Shown: positions 35,375 through 43,734, numbered from the stretch's first letter. The stretch: DNA of 48,898 bases from Alphaproteobacteria bacterium (GCA_017960855.1 JAGCYJ010000009.1:1-48898); one strand, 5' to 3'. The notes: generated from the letters alone by a model not told the origin. Numbers and translations are program-made.

Positions 35375-38122
35375 ATGTCTGAAATAATTGAAACAAACGA
35401 AATAAATGAAGTAAAAGTTCCACAATCATCATTGGAACACGAAATGCGGACCAGCTTTTTGGATTACGCTATGTCGGTCATTGTTGATCGTGCTTTGCCG
35501 GATGTTCGTGACGGCTGTAAACCGGTGCATCGTCGTATTTTGTATGTTATGAATGATGTGGCACCTGCAACCAAAGCAACAGTAAAATCTGCGCGTATTG
35601 TTGGTGATGTTATGGGTAAATACCACCCGCATGGCGATAGTTCTATTTACGAGGCAATGGTTCGTATGGGTCAGGACTTTTCCATGGGCGAAATGTTGGT
35701 CCAGGGGCAAGGTAATTTTGGTTCACGCGACGGGGACAAGGCCGCTGCTATGCGTTATACCGAAGCACGCCTTTCCAAACTGGGCGCGTCCATGATGGAC
35801 GATTTGGACAAGGATACGGTTGATTGGCAACCGAACTTTGACGGTACATTACAAGAACCAGTTGTTTTGCCGACCAAGTTTCCTAATTTCTTGGTAAATG
35901 GTGGTTCGGGTATTGCCGTTGGTATGGCGACAAATGTTCCGACTTATAATTTGGGCGAAGTTTGCAACGGTATTTTGGCGATTTTGGATAATCCAAGTAT
36001 TTCGGATGACGAGTTGTTTGAAATTATTCCGGGACCTGATTTTCCGACCGGTGCCGTGATTATGGGGCGCAGTGGCGCGTACAAGGCGCACACGACGGGA
36101 CGCGGTTCAATTATCGTGCGCGCAAAAACACATATGGAAACTTTTCATGATCATCCGGCGATTGTTGTTGATGAAATACCATATCAGGTAAACAAGGCGC
36201 AAATGATTATCAAAATCGCCGAACTGTCCAAGGATAAAAAGATTGAGGGTATATCTGAAATTCGTGATGAATCGTCCAAGGAAGGTTTGCGTGTTGTAAT
36301 TGAACTGAAACGCGACGCAATACCAGAGGTTGTTTTGAATCAGTTGTTCCAATACACTGAAATGCAGGCGAATTTCCCAGTGAATTTAATGGCGTTGAAT
36401 CGTGGTCGTCCAATGTTATTCAATGTGCGTGGCGTTCTGGATGCGTTTATTGATTTCAGAATAGAGGTTATTCGTCGTCGTACTATCTTTGATTTGAACA
36501 AGGCGCGTAATCGTGCACATACCTTGTTGGGTTTGACGGTTGCGGTGGGGAACCTGGACGAAGTTATTGAATTGATTAAGTCCAGTCCGAATCCGGATGT
36601 TGCACGTGAACAACTGGTTTCGCGCACTTGGCACGCAGAAGATATTGAAACATATATCAAATTGATTGATGACCCGAATACTGAATATGAAAACGGTATG
36701 TTCCGTATGTCCGAAGATCAGGCGCGTGCAATTTTGGAATTGCAATTGCATCGCTTGACGGGCCTTGAACGCGACAAGATTCACAGCGACTTGGTTGATT
36801 TAGGTGCACAGATAAAAGATTTGTTGGATATTTTAAGTAGCCATGCGCGTATCGTTCAAATCATTCGCGAAGAAACGATTGATGAACGCGACAACTGGTC
36901 TTCTAAACGTCGTACAGAAATATCTGATGCGGAAATAGACATTGATATGGAAGATTTGATTGCACGTGAAGATATGGTGGTGACTGTTTCTAACACCGGC
37001 TATATCAAACGTGTTGCGTTGGATACATATCGTGCACAAAAACGTGGTGGCAAGGGACGCAATGCCATGACGACCAAGGACGATGACTATGTGGTCCAGG
37101 TGTTCGTTGCGAATACACATACGCCATTGTTGTTCTTCTCTTCCAAGGGCTTGTGTTATAAATTAAAAACATACAAATTGCCAGAAGCAGCGGCAGCGGC
37201 CAAGGGACGTCCGTTGGTGAACCTGTTGCCGTTGGAAAGTGGTGAAACAATTACTGCGATTTTGCCAGTTCCCGAAGAAGATGTTAAACGCGTGGCGGAA
37301 AGCGGCAAAGAACACTTCCTTATGTTTGCGACAAGCACCGGAACGGTGCGTCGCAATCGTATGTCGGACTTTGATTCAATCCGTGCAAATGGAAAGATTG
37401 CAATGAAATTGGATGATGGCGAAAGTTTGATTTCTGTCTTGCCATGCACCGAAGATCAAGATGTGTTCTTGGCGACATATCGGGGCAGATGCATACGATT
37501 CCCTGTGCCTGAAATTCGTGTGTTTGCCGGACGTAATTCAACCGGTGTTCGCGGATTATCACTTGGCAAAGACGATCGTATCATCGGTATGGCGATGCTG
37601 AATCATGGTGAAACTGATTCTGCTGTGCGTGCGGCGTATATCAAACAAAGTCGTGCTGCGCGTCGTGCCGCGACTGGTATAGAAGAAGAGGCGGATGCAG
37701 AAGAAGAAACAACAGATTTGGTGTTGGATGATGCCAAGATGGCGACGATGGCGGCGAACGAACAATTCATTTTGAATATTTCTGAAAATGGATTCGGAAA
37801 GCGCACATCTGCATATGAATATCGTATCACACACCGTGGCGGTTCGGGATTTGCGAACATTAAACTGGGTGGTAAAAATACCGCGGTTGCGGGTTCGTTC
37901 CCGGTTGATAACAATCACGACATAATTATGGTGACCGATGGTGGCAAGATTATTCGTACACCAGTTGCAGACGTTCGTATCGCAGGTCGCGCAACGGCGG
38001 GTGTGACCTTGTTCCGCACAAGCGAAAACGAAAAGGTTATGTCTGCGATTTCAATTGAACGCGAAGAAGAAGCATCCGAAGAAGTTGCGCCGGAAACACC
38101 AACCGAACCAGTTGCAGAATAA
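35375..38122 (+). CDS. gyrA: DNA gyrase subunit A
   Basis: A 915-residue type IIA topoisomerase subunit that, with GyrB, introduces negative supercoils. The N-terminal [31 protein letters not shown], the quinolone-resistance region [18 protein letters not shown] (Ser at the position commonly mutated in resistance), and the catalytic Tyr in [11 protein letters not shown] are all present. The GyrA-box occurs as QKRGGKG (about residue 550), which separates it from ParC. The C-terminus ends in an acidic tail ([19 protein letters not shown]). I chose ATG 35375 ([12 protein letters not shown]) because an in-frame ATG at 35294 would precede the promoter. It is followed 14 bases later by a MerR regulator. 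Confidence 0.96.
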   Translation: MSEIIETNEINEVKVPQSSLEHEMRTSFLDYAMSVIVDRALPDVRDGCKPVHRRILYVMNDVAPATKATVKSARIVGDVMGKYHPHGDSSIYEAMVRMGQDFSMGEMLVQGQGNFGSRDGDKAAAMRYTEARLSKLGASMMDDLDKDTVDWQPNFDGTLQEPVVLPTKFPNFLVNGGSGIAVGMATNVPTYNLGEVCNGILAILDNPSISDDELFEIIPGPDFPTGAVIMGRSGAYKAHTTGRGSIIVRAKTHMETFHDHPAIVVDEIPYQVNKAQMIIKIAELSKDKKIEGISEIRDESSKEGLRVVIELKRDAIPEVVLNQLFQYTEMQANFPVNLMALNRGRPMLFNVRGVLDAFIDFRIEVIRRRTIFDLNKARNRAHTLLGLTVAVGNLDEVIELIKSSPNPDVAREQLVSRTWHAEDIETYIKLIDDPNTEYENGMFRMSEDQARAILELQLHRLTGLERDKIHSDLVDLGAQIKDLLDILSSHARIVQIIREETIDERDNWSSKRRTEISDAEIDIDMEDLIAREDMVVTVSNTGYIKRVALDTYRAQKRGGKGRNAMTTKDDDYVVQVFVANTHTPLLFFSSKGLCYKLKTYKLPEAAAAAKGRPLVNLLPLESGETITAILPVPEEDVKRVAESGKEHFLMFATSTGTVRRNRMSDFDSIRANGKIAMKLDDGESLISVLPCTEDQDVFLATYRGRCIRFPVPEIRVFAGRNSTGVRGLSLGKDDRIIGMAMLNHGETDSAVRAAYIKQSRAARRAATGIEEEADAEEETTDLVLDDAKMATMAANEQFILNISENGFGKRTSAYEYRITHRGGSGFANIKLGGKNTAVAGSFPVDNNHDIIMVTDGGKIIRTPVADVRIAGRATAGVTLFRTSENEKVMSAISIEREEEASEEVAPETPTEPVAE

Positions 38123-38136
38123 TTACGGGGGCCGAC

Positions 38137-38532
38137 ATGGACAAAGAATATTTTGTTTCAATAAATGAAGTATCAAAACGGTTGTCTGTGCCGGCACATA
38201 CCCTGCGTTATTGGGAAAAGCAATTTCCAACCGCAGTTCGCCCGACGACAGGGGCGGGCGGTCGTCGGTATTATCGCACTGAAACAGTTGCGAAACTGGA
38301 AACAATAAAATCATTGTTATACGATCGTGGTATGACAATTGCCGGTGTGAAAAAGTTAATTCACGAAGGGGCACTGCCCAAAAATGCATCTGATTTAACA
38401 ATCGGTGTTTCCCGGCCAAAAGTGGAAAAACCCATCATTATTCAACAAACAAATGTTGTTGGTAATTCTGATGAAATTGAAATGGCGATAACGCTTTTGA
38501 CGGCGGCACGCGATATTTTAACAAACGCATAA
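38137..38532 (+). CDS. MerR family transcriptional regulator
   Basis: A 131-residue regulator with an N-terminal winged helix: FVSINEVSKRLSVPAHTLRYWEKQFPTAVRPTTGAGGRRYYRTETVAKLETIKSLLYDRGMTIAGVKKLI. The R-Y-W-E and RRYYR parts are MerR signatures. The C-terminus is short and has no metal-binding cysteines, so it is unlikely to be a metal sensor. Such proteins are widespread in alphaproteobacteria next to ihfA and similar genes. Its start follows ACGGGGGCC, 14 bases after gyrA, so it may be cotranscribed with gyrA. Confidence 0.88.
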   Translation: MDKEYFVSINEVSKRLSVPAHTLRYWEKQFPTAVRPTTGAGGRRYYRTETVAKLETIKSLLYDRGMTIAGVKKLIHEGALPKNASDLTIGVSRPKVEKPIIIQQTNVVGNSDEIEMAITLLTAARDILTNA

Positions 38533-38535
38533 AAT

Positions 38536-38558
38536 ACCGGCATTTGCCGGTGTTTTTT
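38536..38558 (+). terminator. Rho-independent terminator after the MerR gene
   Basis: ACCGGC (38536-38541) pairs with GCCGGT (38546-38551) around ATTT, followed by GTTTTTT. A near copy lies at 43145. Confidence 0.88.
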
Positions 38559-38559
38559 A

Positions 38560-39630
38560 TTATTTTGTCTTATGCGATTTTAATAAACTAAAGATATCTT
38601 TTTTAAGTCCCAGTTCTAATGCCGGGGTAACTTCTTGGTATGTTGGGGTTCCTTTTAACAAAGGATCGTTATGTGTGAAACCAAGCGCACCGTAAATGCC
38701 GGTATCAAGATGGCGCACACCAATATGCCAACCAGCGATATTATCTTTCTGCCAGTATGCATTGACCATCAACAGTGCTTGGTCATTAATCATTTTGTGG
38801 GTGTATGATGCGTGTGCACCAAAGTTTTCACTGTTTATGCCGATAAATTCTAGTAATAAAGCAGAGTTAGCCCCAGAATTGTAAATCATTTGTAAATCGC
38901 CGACGGATTTTGTTGGGCCAACCATCCACAGTGTGCCAAACTTCACCTTGTTCAATAACAGTTCGCCAACAAATATGATGTCGCCATTTGGTGCGAACTG
39001 TAAGCGGTGCTCGTGTGATGCGTATCCCGCCCCCAGCGAAAAATGTTTGCCACGCACACCACCGATGGCGGCCATTGGCAAATAGTGGCCTGATTGCATG
39101 TAAATTGCATTTTGAAAGAAATAACTGACCGGCATGTTCGCTGAAAATTCGCCGGCATAATTTAATGCGGAAAAGTTGCCCAGTTTAGCAAATACTTCGC
39201 CACTACCAATTTTCATTTCTGTGTGTGTATAAATGTCGTGAATTGTCGGAGTTAATTTATCACTTGTATAATTTTGGAACATTTGCGTTGTTGTAAATCC
39301 GACGGACAGTTTATCATTTATTGTCATTTTTGGCTGTATAACAAACAGCGGTGCCCATACCAAACGAAAGTTTTCTGGTGTCGCATATGTGAATGCCATC
39401 GCTTCGGCATACAGTGATTGACGAACGTTTGATATTTTGACATTTGATTGCATAGGTGCGACCGCATCAAGTGCAACAGTGTCATTGTCGTCGCGTTTTG
39501 TTGTGTCTGCGACATTTTCTTTTACAACGCGTCTGGGTTCGGTTTGAATTTGTTTTGCTTGTGTCGACTTGCCGGTACCCAACAACAATAATGCAGATAT
39601 TGCCAATGCTTTCTTGTTAACTTTTGTCAT
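38560..39630 (-). CDS. Predicted outer-membrane beta-barrel protein
   Basis: A 356-residue exported protein: signal peptide MTKVNKKALAISALLLLGTGKSTQA, a charged linker (RRVVKENVADTTKRDDNDT), then a long stretch with alternating strand patterns and many aromatic residues (FRLVWAPLFVIQPKMTINDKLSVGFTTTQMF, FSLGAGYASHEHRLQFAP, WHIGVRHLDTGIYGALGFTH). It has no cysteines in the mature part and ends LLKSHKTK, so a barrel rather than a globular enzyme is likely, but no family is recognised. I chose 39630 because the promoter -10 (39655-39660) abuts the alternative ATG at 39654, so transcription would start behind it. Confidence 0.65.
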   Translation of the reverse strand: MTKVNKKALAISALLLLGTGKSTQAKQIQTEPRRVVKENVADTTKRDDNDTVALDAVAPMQSNVKISNVRQSLYAEAMAFTYATPENFRLVWAPLFVIQPKMTINDKLSVGFTTTQMFQNYTSDKLTPTIHDIYTHTEMKIGSGEVFAKLGNFSALNYAGEFSANMPVSYFFQNAIYMQSGHYLPMAAIGGVRGKHFSLGAGYASHEHRLQFAPNGDIIFVGELLLNKVKFGTLWMVGPTKSVGDLQMIYNSGANSALLLEFIGINSENFGAHASYTHKMINDQALLMVNAYWQKDNIAGWHIGVRHLDTGIYGALGFTHNDPLLKGTPTYQEVTPALELGLKKDIFSLLKSHKTK

Positions 39631-39654
39631 TTTATTTCTCACTTTTTTGCCCAT

Positions 39655-39682
39655 AAATTACCACAAAACCAAAAAATGTCAA
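39655..39682 (-). promoter_or_regulatory. Possible promoter of the outer-membrane protein gene
   Basis: On the minus strand TTGACA (39682-39677) and TAATTT (39660-39655) are 16 bases apart. The -10 is weak, and read-through from tRNA-Glu is also possible. Confidence 0.45.
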
Positions 39683-39708
39683 GATGCGAAAAGGGGGAAG
39701 AAAATATT

Positions 39709-39783
39709 TGGCAGTCCCAATGGGAATCGAACCCATGTTACCGGAATGAGAATCCGATGTCCTGACCTCTAGACGATGGGACC
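39709..39783 (-). tRNA. tRNA-Glu (anticodon CTC)
   Basis: A 75-base cloverleaf read on the minus strand. The acceptor GGTCCCA pairs with TGGGACT (G-U at the end), the anticodon arm CGGA-TTCTCAT-TCCG holds CTC, and the T arm ATGGG-TTCGATT-CCCAT is perfect. Discriminator G and an encoded CCA follow. It reads GAG codons. Confidence 0.95.
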
Positions 39784-39795
39784 AGTGCGCCGTTC

Positions 39796-39824
39796 ATTCT
39801 ACACGCTATATTTTGCTTTTTCAA
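39796..39824 (-). promoter_or_regulatory. Promoter of tRNA-Glu
   Basis: On the minus strand TTGAAA (39824-39819) and TAGAAT (39801-39796) are 17 bases apart, about 13 bases before the mature tRNA 5' end. Confidence 0.7.
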
Positions 39825-39892
39825 TAAAATAAAACCTTGCGATTCGGGTGGCAAATATGCTACAAAACAATCAGGACACAAAGGAGTCAAAT

Positions 39893-40450
39893 ATGAAAAA
39901 ACTATTAACAATATTGGTAATCGTTGTTGCTGTTTTTGCGGTTGTATACGCATTTTCGGGCAAGTCGGGTGCCAATAACAAAGTGTTGGTCGCGTATTTT
40001 AGCGCAACTGGCAACACCGCCACAGTGGCAGATAAATTGGCAACCGCAATCGGTGCTGATTTGTTCGCGATTGAACCAGCCCAAGTGTATACAGCAGAAG
40101 ACCTGGATTGGAAAAACGAAAAAAGTCGCGCATCGGTTGAAATGGCTGATCGTGGATCGCGTCCAGAAATCGCATCACAAGTTGAAAATATGGAAAAATA
40201 TGATGTTGTTTTCTTGGGCTTTCCAATTTGGTGGGGGCGTGAACCGTCAATCATTGATACTTTCGTAGATAGTTATGATTTCAACGGTAAAACAGTTATC
40301 CCATTCGCAACATCTGGCAGCACACCTGACACAGCCGAAGCCGAAGAAAACTTCCGTATGCTGATGCCTGCAGATATTAAAACAGGCAAACGTTTCCCTG
40401 TTGATGTATCCGAAGAAGAACTGAAAGCGTGGGCAAGCGAATGGCTGTAA
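39893..40450 (+). CDS. Membrane-anchored flavodoxin-family protein
   Basis: A 185-residue flavodoxin of the short bacterial type. Residues 1-22 form an uncleaved anchor or signal sequence (LLTILVIVVAVFAVVYAF). The FMN-phosphate loop is YFSATGNTATVADKLA near residue 35-50, followed by YDVVFLGFPIWWGREPSIIDTFVDSYD (the W-W-G region contacting the flavin) and FATSGSTPDTAEAE. The protein probably shuttles electrons on the outer face of the cytoplasmic membrane or is secreted. AAGGAG (39881-39886) decides the ATG at 39893; the upstream in-frame ATG at 39848 lacks one. A strong terminator ends the gene. Confidence 0.87.
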   Translation: MKKLLTILVIVVAVFAVVYAFSGKSGANNKVLVAYFSATGNTATVADKLATAIGADLFAIEPAQVYTAEDLDWKNEKSRASVEMADRGSRPEIASQVENMEKYDVVFLGFPIWWGREPSIIDTFVDSYDFNGKTVIPFATSGSTPDTAEAEENFRMLMPADIKTGKRFPVDVSEEELKAWASEWL

Positions 40451-40470
40451 TACCCCGATAATAAAAGATA

Positions 40471-40495
40471 AAACCGCCCAATCGGGCGGTTTTTT
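40471..40495 (+). terminator. Rho-independent terminator after the flavodoxin gene
   Basis: AAACCGCCC (40471-40479) pairs with GGGCGGTTT (40484-40492) around AATC, then T residues. Confidence 0.93.
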
Positions 40496-40519
40496 GAAAT
40501 TGTTTTGATTTGTGTTTCA

Positions 40520-40528
40520 TGATACACT
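40520..40528 (+). promoter_or_regulatory. Extended -10 of the secreted bicistron
   Basis: TGATACACT (40520-40528) puts transcription start near 40535, about 14 bases before ATG 40549. AAGTG is a weak ribosome binding site. Confidence 0.5.
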
Positions 40529-40548
40529 TTATATCAAGTGAACTATGC

Positions 40549-41493
40549 ATGAAAAAAACTGTGCTGACGTTTTTATTGATTGCGATTTGCTTTAATGCCG
40601 TGGCAGATGATTTTGGCGTTGATTCCGCGTTGCGTGCCACATATGAAAATTGTGTCGGAATTGATGAAGCACTGCATGATATGAAGGTTTTAGCCGGAAT
40701 AAACACCGCGGTATCTGGTGTTGGAACGGGGTTGGGAATTGGTGCCACCGCGGTCGGTATTGCCAAGAAAAATGTAGATGCTGAAATAGAAGAAAAATTC
40801 AAAACCATGGAAGCGTTGTGTTATAGCGCATCTGGTGAAACAGAGATTGCGTCAGAAGAAGAGTTTATTGAATCTTATGACAATACATTGCGTGCCAAGG
40901 TTCAGGTTAACAATGATGATATTAAAAAACTTGATACAGCCGAAGCCGAAGAAATTCGCAGATTAAACGAAAAAAGTAAAAAACTGGGCAACTGGCGAAC
41001 GGGTTTGTTGGCTGGTAATACAGCGACCAATGTAGCGGGCGCGGTTATATCTGGGACGAACAAGGTCAAGCAACCGTTGCAAGAACAAATTCAAAATTGT
41101 ATATCGGCGGTAAAAAGTTTAAGTGCTGCGATAATGCAGGCAAAGATTAGTGGCGAAGATGTATCAGAAGCAACGCAAATAGAATCTGCGTGTAAAGAAT
41201 TTGAATATGTAGATGTGTCAAAAATAAATGACAGGGCGACGGGCGGTATGGTGTCGTCTATTGTTGGCAGCGGAACCGGACTTGCCGGCACAATAGTCAG
41301 TGCGTTGGCCAATTCGGATAAGGTTCGCACAGAAGATAATAACAAAGAAAAAAATCTGAATACGGCAGCAAATGTTTTGGCTGCGGGCAGTACCGTTGCA
41401 AGTGCCACCGCCACTGTGTTCAATGCCAGTCAGATTAAAGCAATTAAAGATGTGGCAAGGGTCGCGGAACAGTGTACGGAGGTGTTAAAGTGA
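40549..41493 (+). CDS. Secreted protein with four Gly/Ala-rich hydrophobic segments
   Basis: A 314-residue exported protein of unknown function. Signal peptide: KKTVLTFLLIAICFNAVADD. Four segments rich in Gly, Ala, Ser and Thr alternate with charged helical parts: INTAVSGVGTGLGIGATAVG (about 43-62), NWRTGLLAGNTATNVAGAVISG (about 145-166), GGMVSSIVGSGTGLAGTIVSAL (about 227-248) and NLNTAANVLAAGSTVASATATVF (about 265-287). Single cysteines flank them (YENCVGID, IQNCISAV, AEQCTEV). Such segments resemble membrane-inserting parts of pore-forming or fusion proteins, but this is only a resemblance. Its stop overlaps the GTG start of the next gene (GTGA), so the two are translated together. ATG 40549 is chosen for the signal peptide. 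Confidence 0.7.
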   Translation: MKKTVLTFLLIAICFNAVADDFGVDSALRATYENCVGIDEALHDMKVLAGINTAVSGVGTGLGIGATAVGIAKKNVDAEIEEKFKTMEALCYSASGETEIASEEEFIESYDNTLRAKVQVNNDDIKKLDTAEAEEIRRLNEKSKKLGNWRTGLLAGNTATNVAGAVISGTNKVKQPLQEQIQNCISAVKSLSAAIMQAKISGEDVSEATQIESACKEFEYVDVSKINDRATGGMVSSIVGSGTGLAGTIVSALANSDKVRTEDNNKEKNLNTAANVLAAGSTVASATATVFNASQIKAIKDVARVAEQCTEVLK

Positions 41494-42389
41494 GAAAACT
41501 CTGTACATTTTTATCCGCAATATTTATCTGCTTGCCTGTTTTTGCAGATGGGCGGATAACGGTTCCAAAACCTGATGATCAAACAAGCATATCGGACAAA
41601 TTAACATATGTCGATCCAGAGGTCACAAAGTTCGTTATTAGAAAGTATATTTCACACCTGTCCACTGCGTATTTGCCGAAATATACGACCGATAAAAAAG
41701 ATTCTGAAATACTGTCTGAATTTTTGGATGACTATAACCAAATGCTGACCCAGAACGAAGGGTTGGTGTCCAGTACTCTCTTGGTGGAAGCATGCCAAAG
41801 GGCGTTTTCAAATTTAAAGAGAAAGGGTATTGACCCTGTTGTGGATTTTCCAAAGGAAGTGCTTATATACAATCAGTGTCTTGCTTTTGGCAGGGAATTG
41901 GTGACCACGCACACAGAACAACATTCTGACTGTAAATATGAAATAAGCAAGGTTAATGGTTCGCAAGCGCGTATAAGATATGTAAACAAGGAAGACGGCA
42001 GTGGTTTTGTTCGCAAAGATGGAACAATCGCATGGCGTTTCTTTAACCCGGGTGCGTTAAGGGACAGCCCGTATAAGTGTACCAGATTGAGTACAAGCCC
42101 GAACGGGACTTTTGCGGCATTTGATAGCGAGTTGCGTGGTCGTATGAGTTTGCGCCAACTTTTGCAGACATCACCACTGTATAAAAATAAAACGGTAAGT
42201 CAGGTAATACCAAAATACGCGCCATCCAAAGAAAACGATACCGCCCGATATGTACGAAATCTTAGTGCGCTGGGGGTCAATATTAACAAAGTTATATCGG
42301 AACTTACCGAAGTTGAATGGGATAATTTGCTGGATTCAATCGCGCAAATAGAGGGTTGGAACAATGCCGGTACTGTTGAATATTTTTAA
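41490..42389 (+). CDS. Secreted protein with NPG...YAP..END domain
   Basis: A 299-residue exported protein starting at GTG 41490 with a good GGAGG site (41476-41480). Signal peptide MRKLCTFLSAIFICLPVFADG. After an N-terminal helical part with three cysteines, the C-terminal half (about 175-290) carries WRFFNPGALRD, GTFAAFDSELRGRMSLRQLL and VSQVIPKYAPSKENDTARYV. This pattern (N-P-G-N-like, then F-x-x-F...G..AL..LL, then YAP..EN.T..Y) is found in phage virion and lysis-associated proteins and in some secreted effectors thought to act on peptidoglycan. Here N-P-G-A replaces N-P-G-N. It is translationally coupled to the preceding secreted protein. Enzyme activity is not established. Confidence 0.68.
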   Translation: MRKLCTFLSAIFICLPVFADGRITVPKPDDQTSISDKLTYVDPEVTKFVIRKYISHLSTAYLPKYTTDKKDSEILSEFLDDYNQMLTQNEGLVSSTLLVEACQRAFSNLKRKGIDPVVDFPKEVLIYNQCLAFGRELVTTHTEQHSDCKYEISKVNGSQARIRYVNKEDGSGFVRKDGTIAWRFFNPGALRDSPYKCTRLSTSPNGTFAAFDSELRGRMSLRQLLQTSPLYKNKTVSQVIPKYAPSKENDTARYVRNLSALGVNINKVISELTEVEWDNLLDSIAQIEGWNNAGTVEYF

Positions 42390-42422
42390 ACCTGAACATA
42401 GCCATTGAATAATAAAAAACAG

Positions 42423-42450
42423 TTGCAAAAGCCAGAAACAAGGTTATAAT
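42423..42450 (+). promoter_or_regulatory. Promoter of tRNA-Gln
   Basis: TTGCAA (42423-42428) and TATAAT (42445-42450), 16 bases apart, lie about 12 bases before the mature tRNA end. Confidence 0.7.
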
Positions 42451-42462
42451 TCGCTATGCTTT

Positions 42463-42536
42463 TGGGGTGTCGTCTAATGGTAGGACAAGAGATTTTGGTT
42501 CTCTTTATCATGGTTCGAATCCGTGCGCCCCAACCA
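42463..42536 (+). tRNA. tRNA-Gln (anticodon TTG)
   Basis: A 74-base cloverleaf. The acceptor TGGGGTG pairs with CGCCCCA, the anticodon arm AGAGA-TTTTGGT-TCTCT holds TTG, and the T arm contains GGTTCGAATCC. Discriminator A and encoded CCA follow. T at position 1 is usual in tRNA-Gln. It reads CAA. Confidence 0.95.
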
Positions 42537-42543
42537 AAAATTC

Positions 42544-42572
42544 AACCACCCCTTGTGGGTGGTTTAATTTTT
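42544..42572 (+). terminator. Rho-independent terminator after tRNA-Gln
   Basis: AACCACCC (42544-42551) pairs with GGGTGGTT (42557-42564) around CTTGT, followed by a T-rich tail. Confidence 0.9.
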
Positions 42573-42704
42573 GCTTTTGGGGCCATGGTTCGTAATCTGC
42601 AACGAAGTTGCCGGTTCGAAACCAAGTAGATTTCACAAATGTAATGCAGTGAAATCGTTACGGGTTGCCCGCAGGCATAGCCGAGGGAATTAAGTGCGCC
42701 CCAA
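42572..42704 (+). ncRNA. Rearranged tRNA-Gln copy with 101-base structured insert
   Basis: Three blocks of tRNA-Gln recur here in the same order: TGCTTTTGGGG (42572-42582), CATGGTTCG (42584-42592) and GTGCGCCCCAA (42694-42704). The D and anticodon arms are missing, and 101 bases sit in the T loop. TTGGGGC and GCCCCAA close the whole as a 7-bp stem. The insert folds into GCAAC-GAA-GTTGC, GGTT-CGA-AACC, GATTTCAC...GTGAAATC (12-base loop) and TGCC-CGCA-GGCA. It may be a decayed tRNA or a small structured RNA. No open frame occupies it. Confidence 0.4.
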
Positions 42705-42751
42705 TATATATTTTTAATAGAGTTTTTGTTATTCATATAGTATGAAAATTA

Positions 42752-42760
42752 TGATAAACT
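42752..42760 (+). promoter_or_regulatory. Extended -10
   Basis: TGATAAACT (42752-42760) precedes the gene at 42781, with AGGAGGAG (42770-42777) as a strong ribosome binding site. Confidence 0.5.
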
Positions 42761-42780
42761 TAGATAGTTAGGAGGAGAAA

Positions 42781-43140
42781 ATGGAAGAGTTTGCAATGCT
42801 TTTGGTTTGTATATTTTTTGTTGTGACCATTATCCAATTAATTAATGCGGCAGAAGAAGATAGACAAGAGAGATTGAAACAGGAAAAAGAGAGATTGAAA
42901 CAGGAAGAGGAGCGAAAACGAATTGAGATGAGTCCTGAATATCAATTTAATAATTTCATGGAATCACATCCAAAACTAAAAGACAAAACAACCATCAATC
43001 GTCTTAAGACATTTATCAAACAACGGTATGCTATTCATAAAATTATTAAAGAACTATACAGATTGTATCTTTTAGATTGTGATGCTGTTGGTAAAACTCC
43101 ACTCAGTTATCGTAAATGGAAATTCGCATATGGATTATAA
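42781..43140 (+). CDS. Small membrane-anchored coiled-coil protein
   Basis: A 119-residue protein of unknown function. Residues 5-23 are one membrane helix (AMLLVCIFFVVTIIQLI). A charged coiled-coil stretch follows, in which ERLKQEKERLKQEEERKR contains a 21-base direct repeat in the DNA. A small soluble C-terminal part follows (HPKLKDKTTINRLKTFIKQRYAIHKIIKELYRLYL). The codon use is more AT-rich than in the housekeeping genes, as with the gene at 33356. The ribosome binding site is strong and a terminator follows directly. Confidence 0.7.
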   Translation: MEEFAMLLVCIFFVVTIIQLINAAEEDRQERLKQEKERLKQEEERKRIEMSPEYQFNNFMESHPKLKDKTTINRLKTFIKQRYAIHKIIKELYRLYLLDCDAVGKTPLSYRKWKFAYGL

Positions 43141-43144
43141 AACA

Positions 43145-43166
43145 ACCGGCATTTCGCCGGTGTTTT
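43145..43166 (+). terminator. Rho-independent terminator
   Basis: ACCGGC (43145-43150) pairs with GCCGGT (43156-43161) around ATTTC, followed by T residues. It is nearly the same hairpin as at 38536. Confidence 0.8.
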
Positions 43167-43207
43167 CTTATTTTACCGATTTTTTATAAAAATATTAAAA
43201 ATACCCC

Positions 43208-43256
43208 TTGAAATAATTTTTATTAAAATATATAATGATTTGTCAATATAATCATT
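43208..43256 (+). promoter_or_regulatory. Promoter and likely MarR operator of the efflux operon
   Basis: TTGAAA (43208-43213) and TATAAT (43231-43236) are 17 bases apart. A 7-bp inverted repeat AATGATT/AATCATT (43234-43240 and 43250-43256, spacer nine bases) overlaps the -10 and the start of transcription, which is where a MarR repressor usually binds. AAGGGGGA precedes the ATG at 43290. Confidence 0.7.
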
Positions 43257-43289
43257 GAACTGGCGGTCCTATAAACCAAGGGGGATAAT

Positions 43290-43733
43290 ATGGCACGCAA
43301 AGAATTTGTTCGTTTAATAGAAGAAAACATGACGATTATGGATCGTCTTATGGATCGTACCAAGGCGCAATCTATGCGTAATGCGGAATATACACGGTCT
43401 CAAATCAGTGTCTTGGTGCGCTTGCATTTAGGCGGTCGCGCGTTGTTGAAAGATATTGCATATCGCGAATACACAACAACCCCAAATTTGTGCGCGACTT
43501 TCAAGATTTTGGAATCACGCGGGTTGGTTCTGCGCGAAGTTGATGAAAAAGATCGTCGTAATACTTGGTACAGCGTGACACCGGCGGGTGCCGCGGTTGC
43601 GAAAAAGATGATTGTCGAATTTGAAAACACGATTGGTCAGGTTTTTGCCGGCCTTTCGCGCGAAGACGAAGAAGAATTGGTCGCTGCCATGGCAACAATT
43701 AACAAGGTTTTATCGGGTATGGAGGTTGCATAA
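43290..43733 (+). CDS. MarR family transcriptional regulator
   Basis: A 147-residue MarR-type regulator. The winged helix comprises YTRSQISVLVRLHLGGRALLKDIAYREYTTTPNLCATFKILESRGLVLREVDEKDRRNTWYSVTPAGAAVAKKM; the D-x-R-R-x-x-x-x-x-L/V-T-x-x-G wing motif is present as DEKDRRNTWYSVTPAG. The C-terminal helices form the dimer interface. It is the first gene of the efflux operon and overlaps its regulation: the palindrome at 43234-43256 is a likely binding site, giving autorepression relieved by a ligand. The TolC-type gene starts two bases after its stop. Confidence 0.9.
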   Translation: MARKEFVRLIEENMTIMDRLMDRTKAQSMRNAEYTRSQISVLVRLHLGGRALLKDIAYREYTTTPNLCATFKILESRGLVLREVDEKDRRNTWYSVTPAGAAVAKKMIVEFENTIGQVFAGLSREDEEELVAAMATINKVLSGMEVA

Positions 43734-43734
43734 A

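Noticed and set aside
42463..42704. Integrated element using tRNA-Gln as attachment site
   Set aside because: The tRNA 3' end is repeated in part, but no integrase gene lies nearby and the region between is only about 130 bases.
38536..43166. Nearly identical hairpins at 38536 and 43145 (and a similar one at 34882) as a dispersed repeat family
   Set aside because: Each lies directly behind a stop codon and runs into T residues, so they are ordinary terminators with a similar stem and ATTT-type loop.
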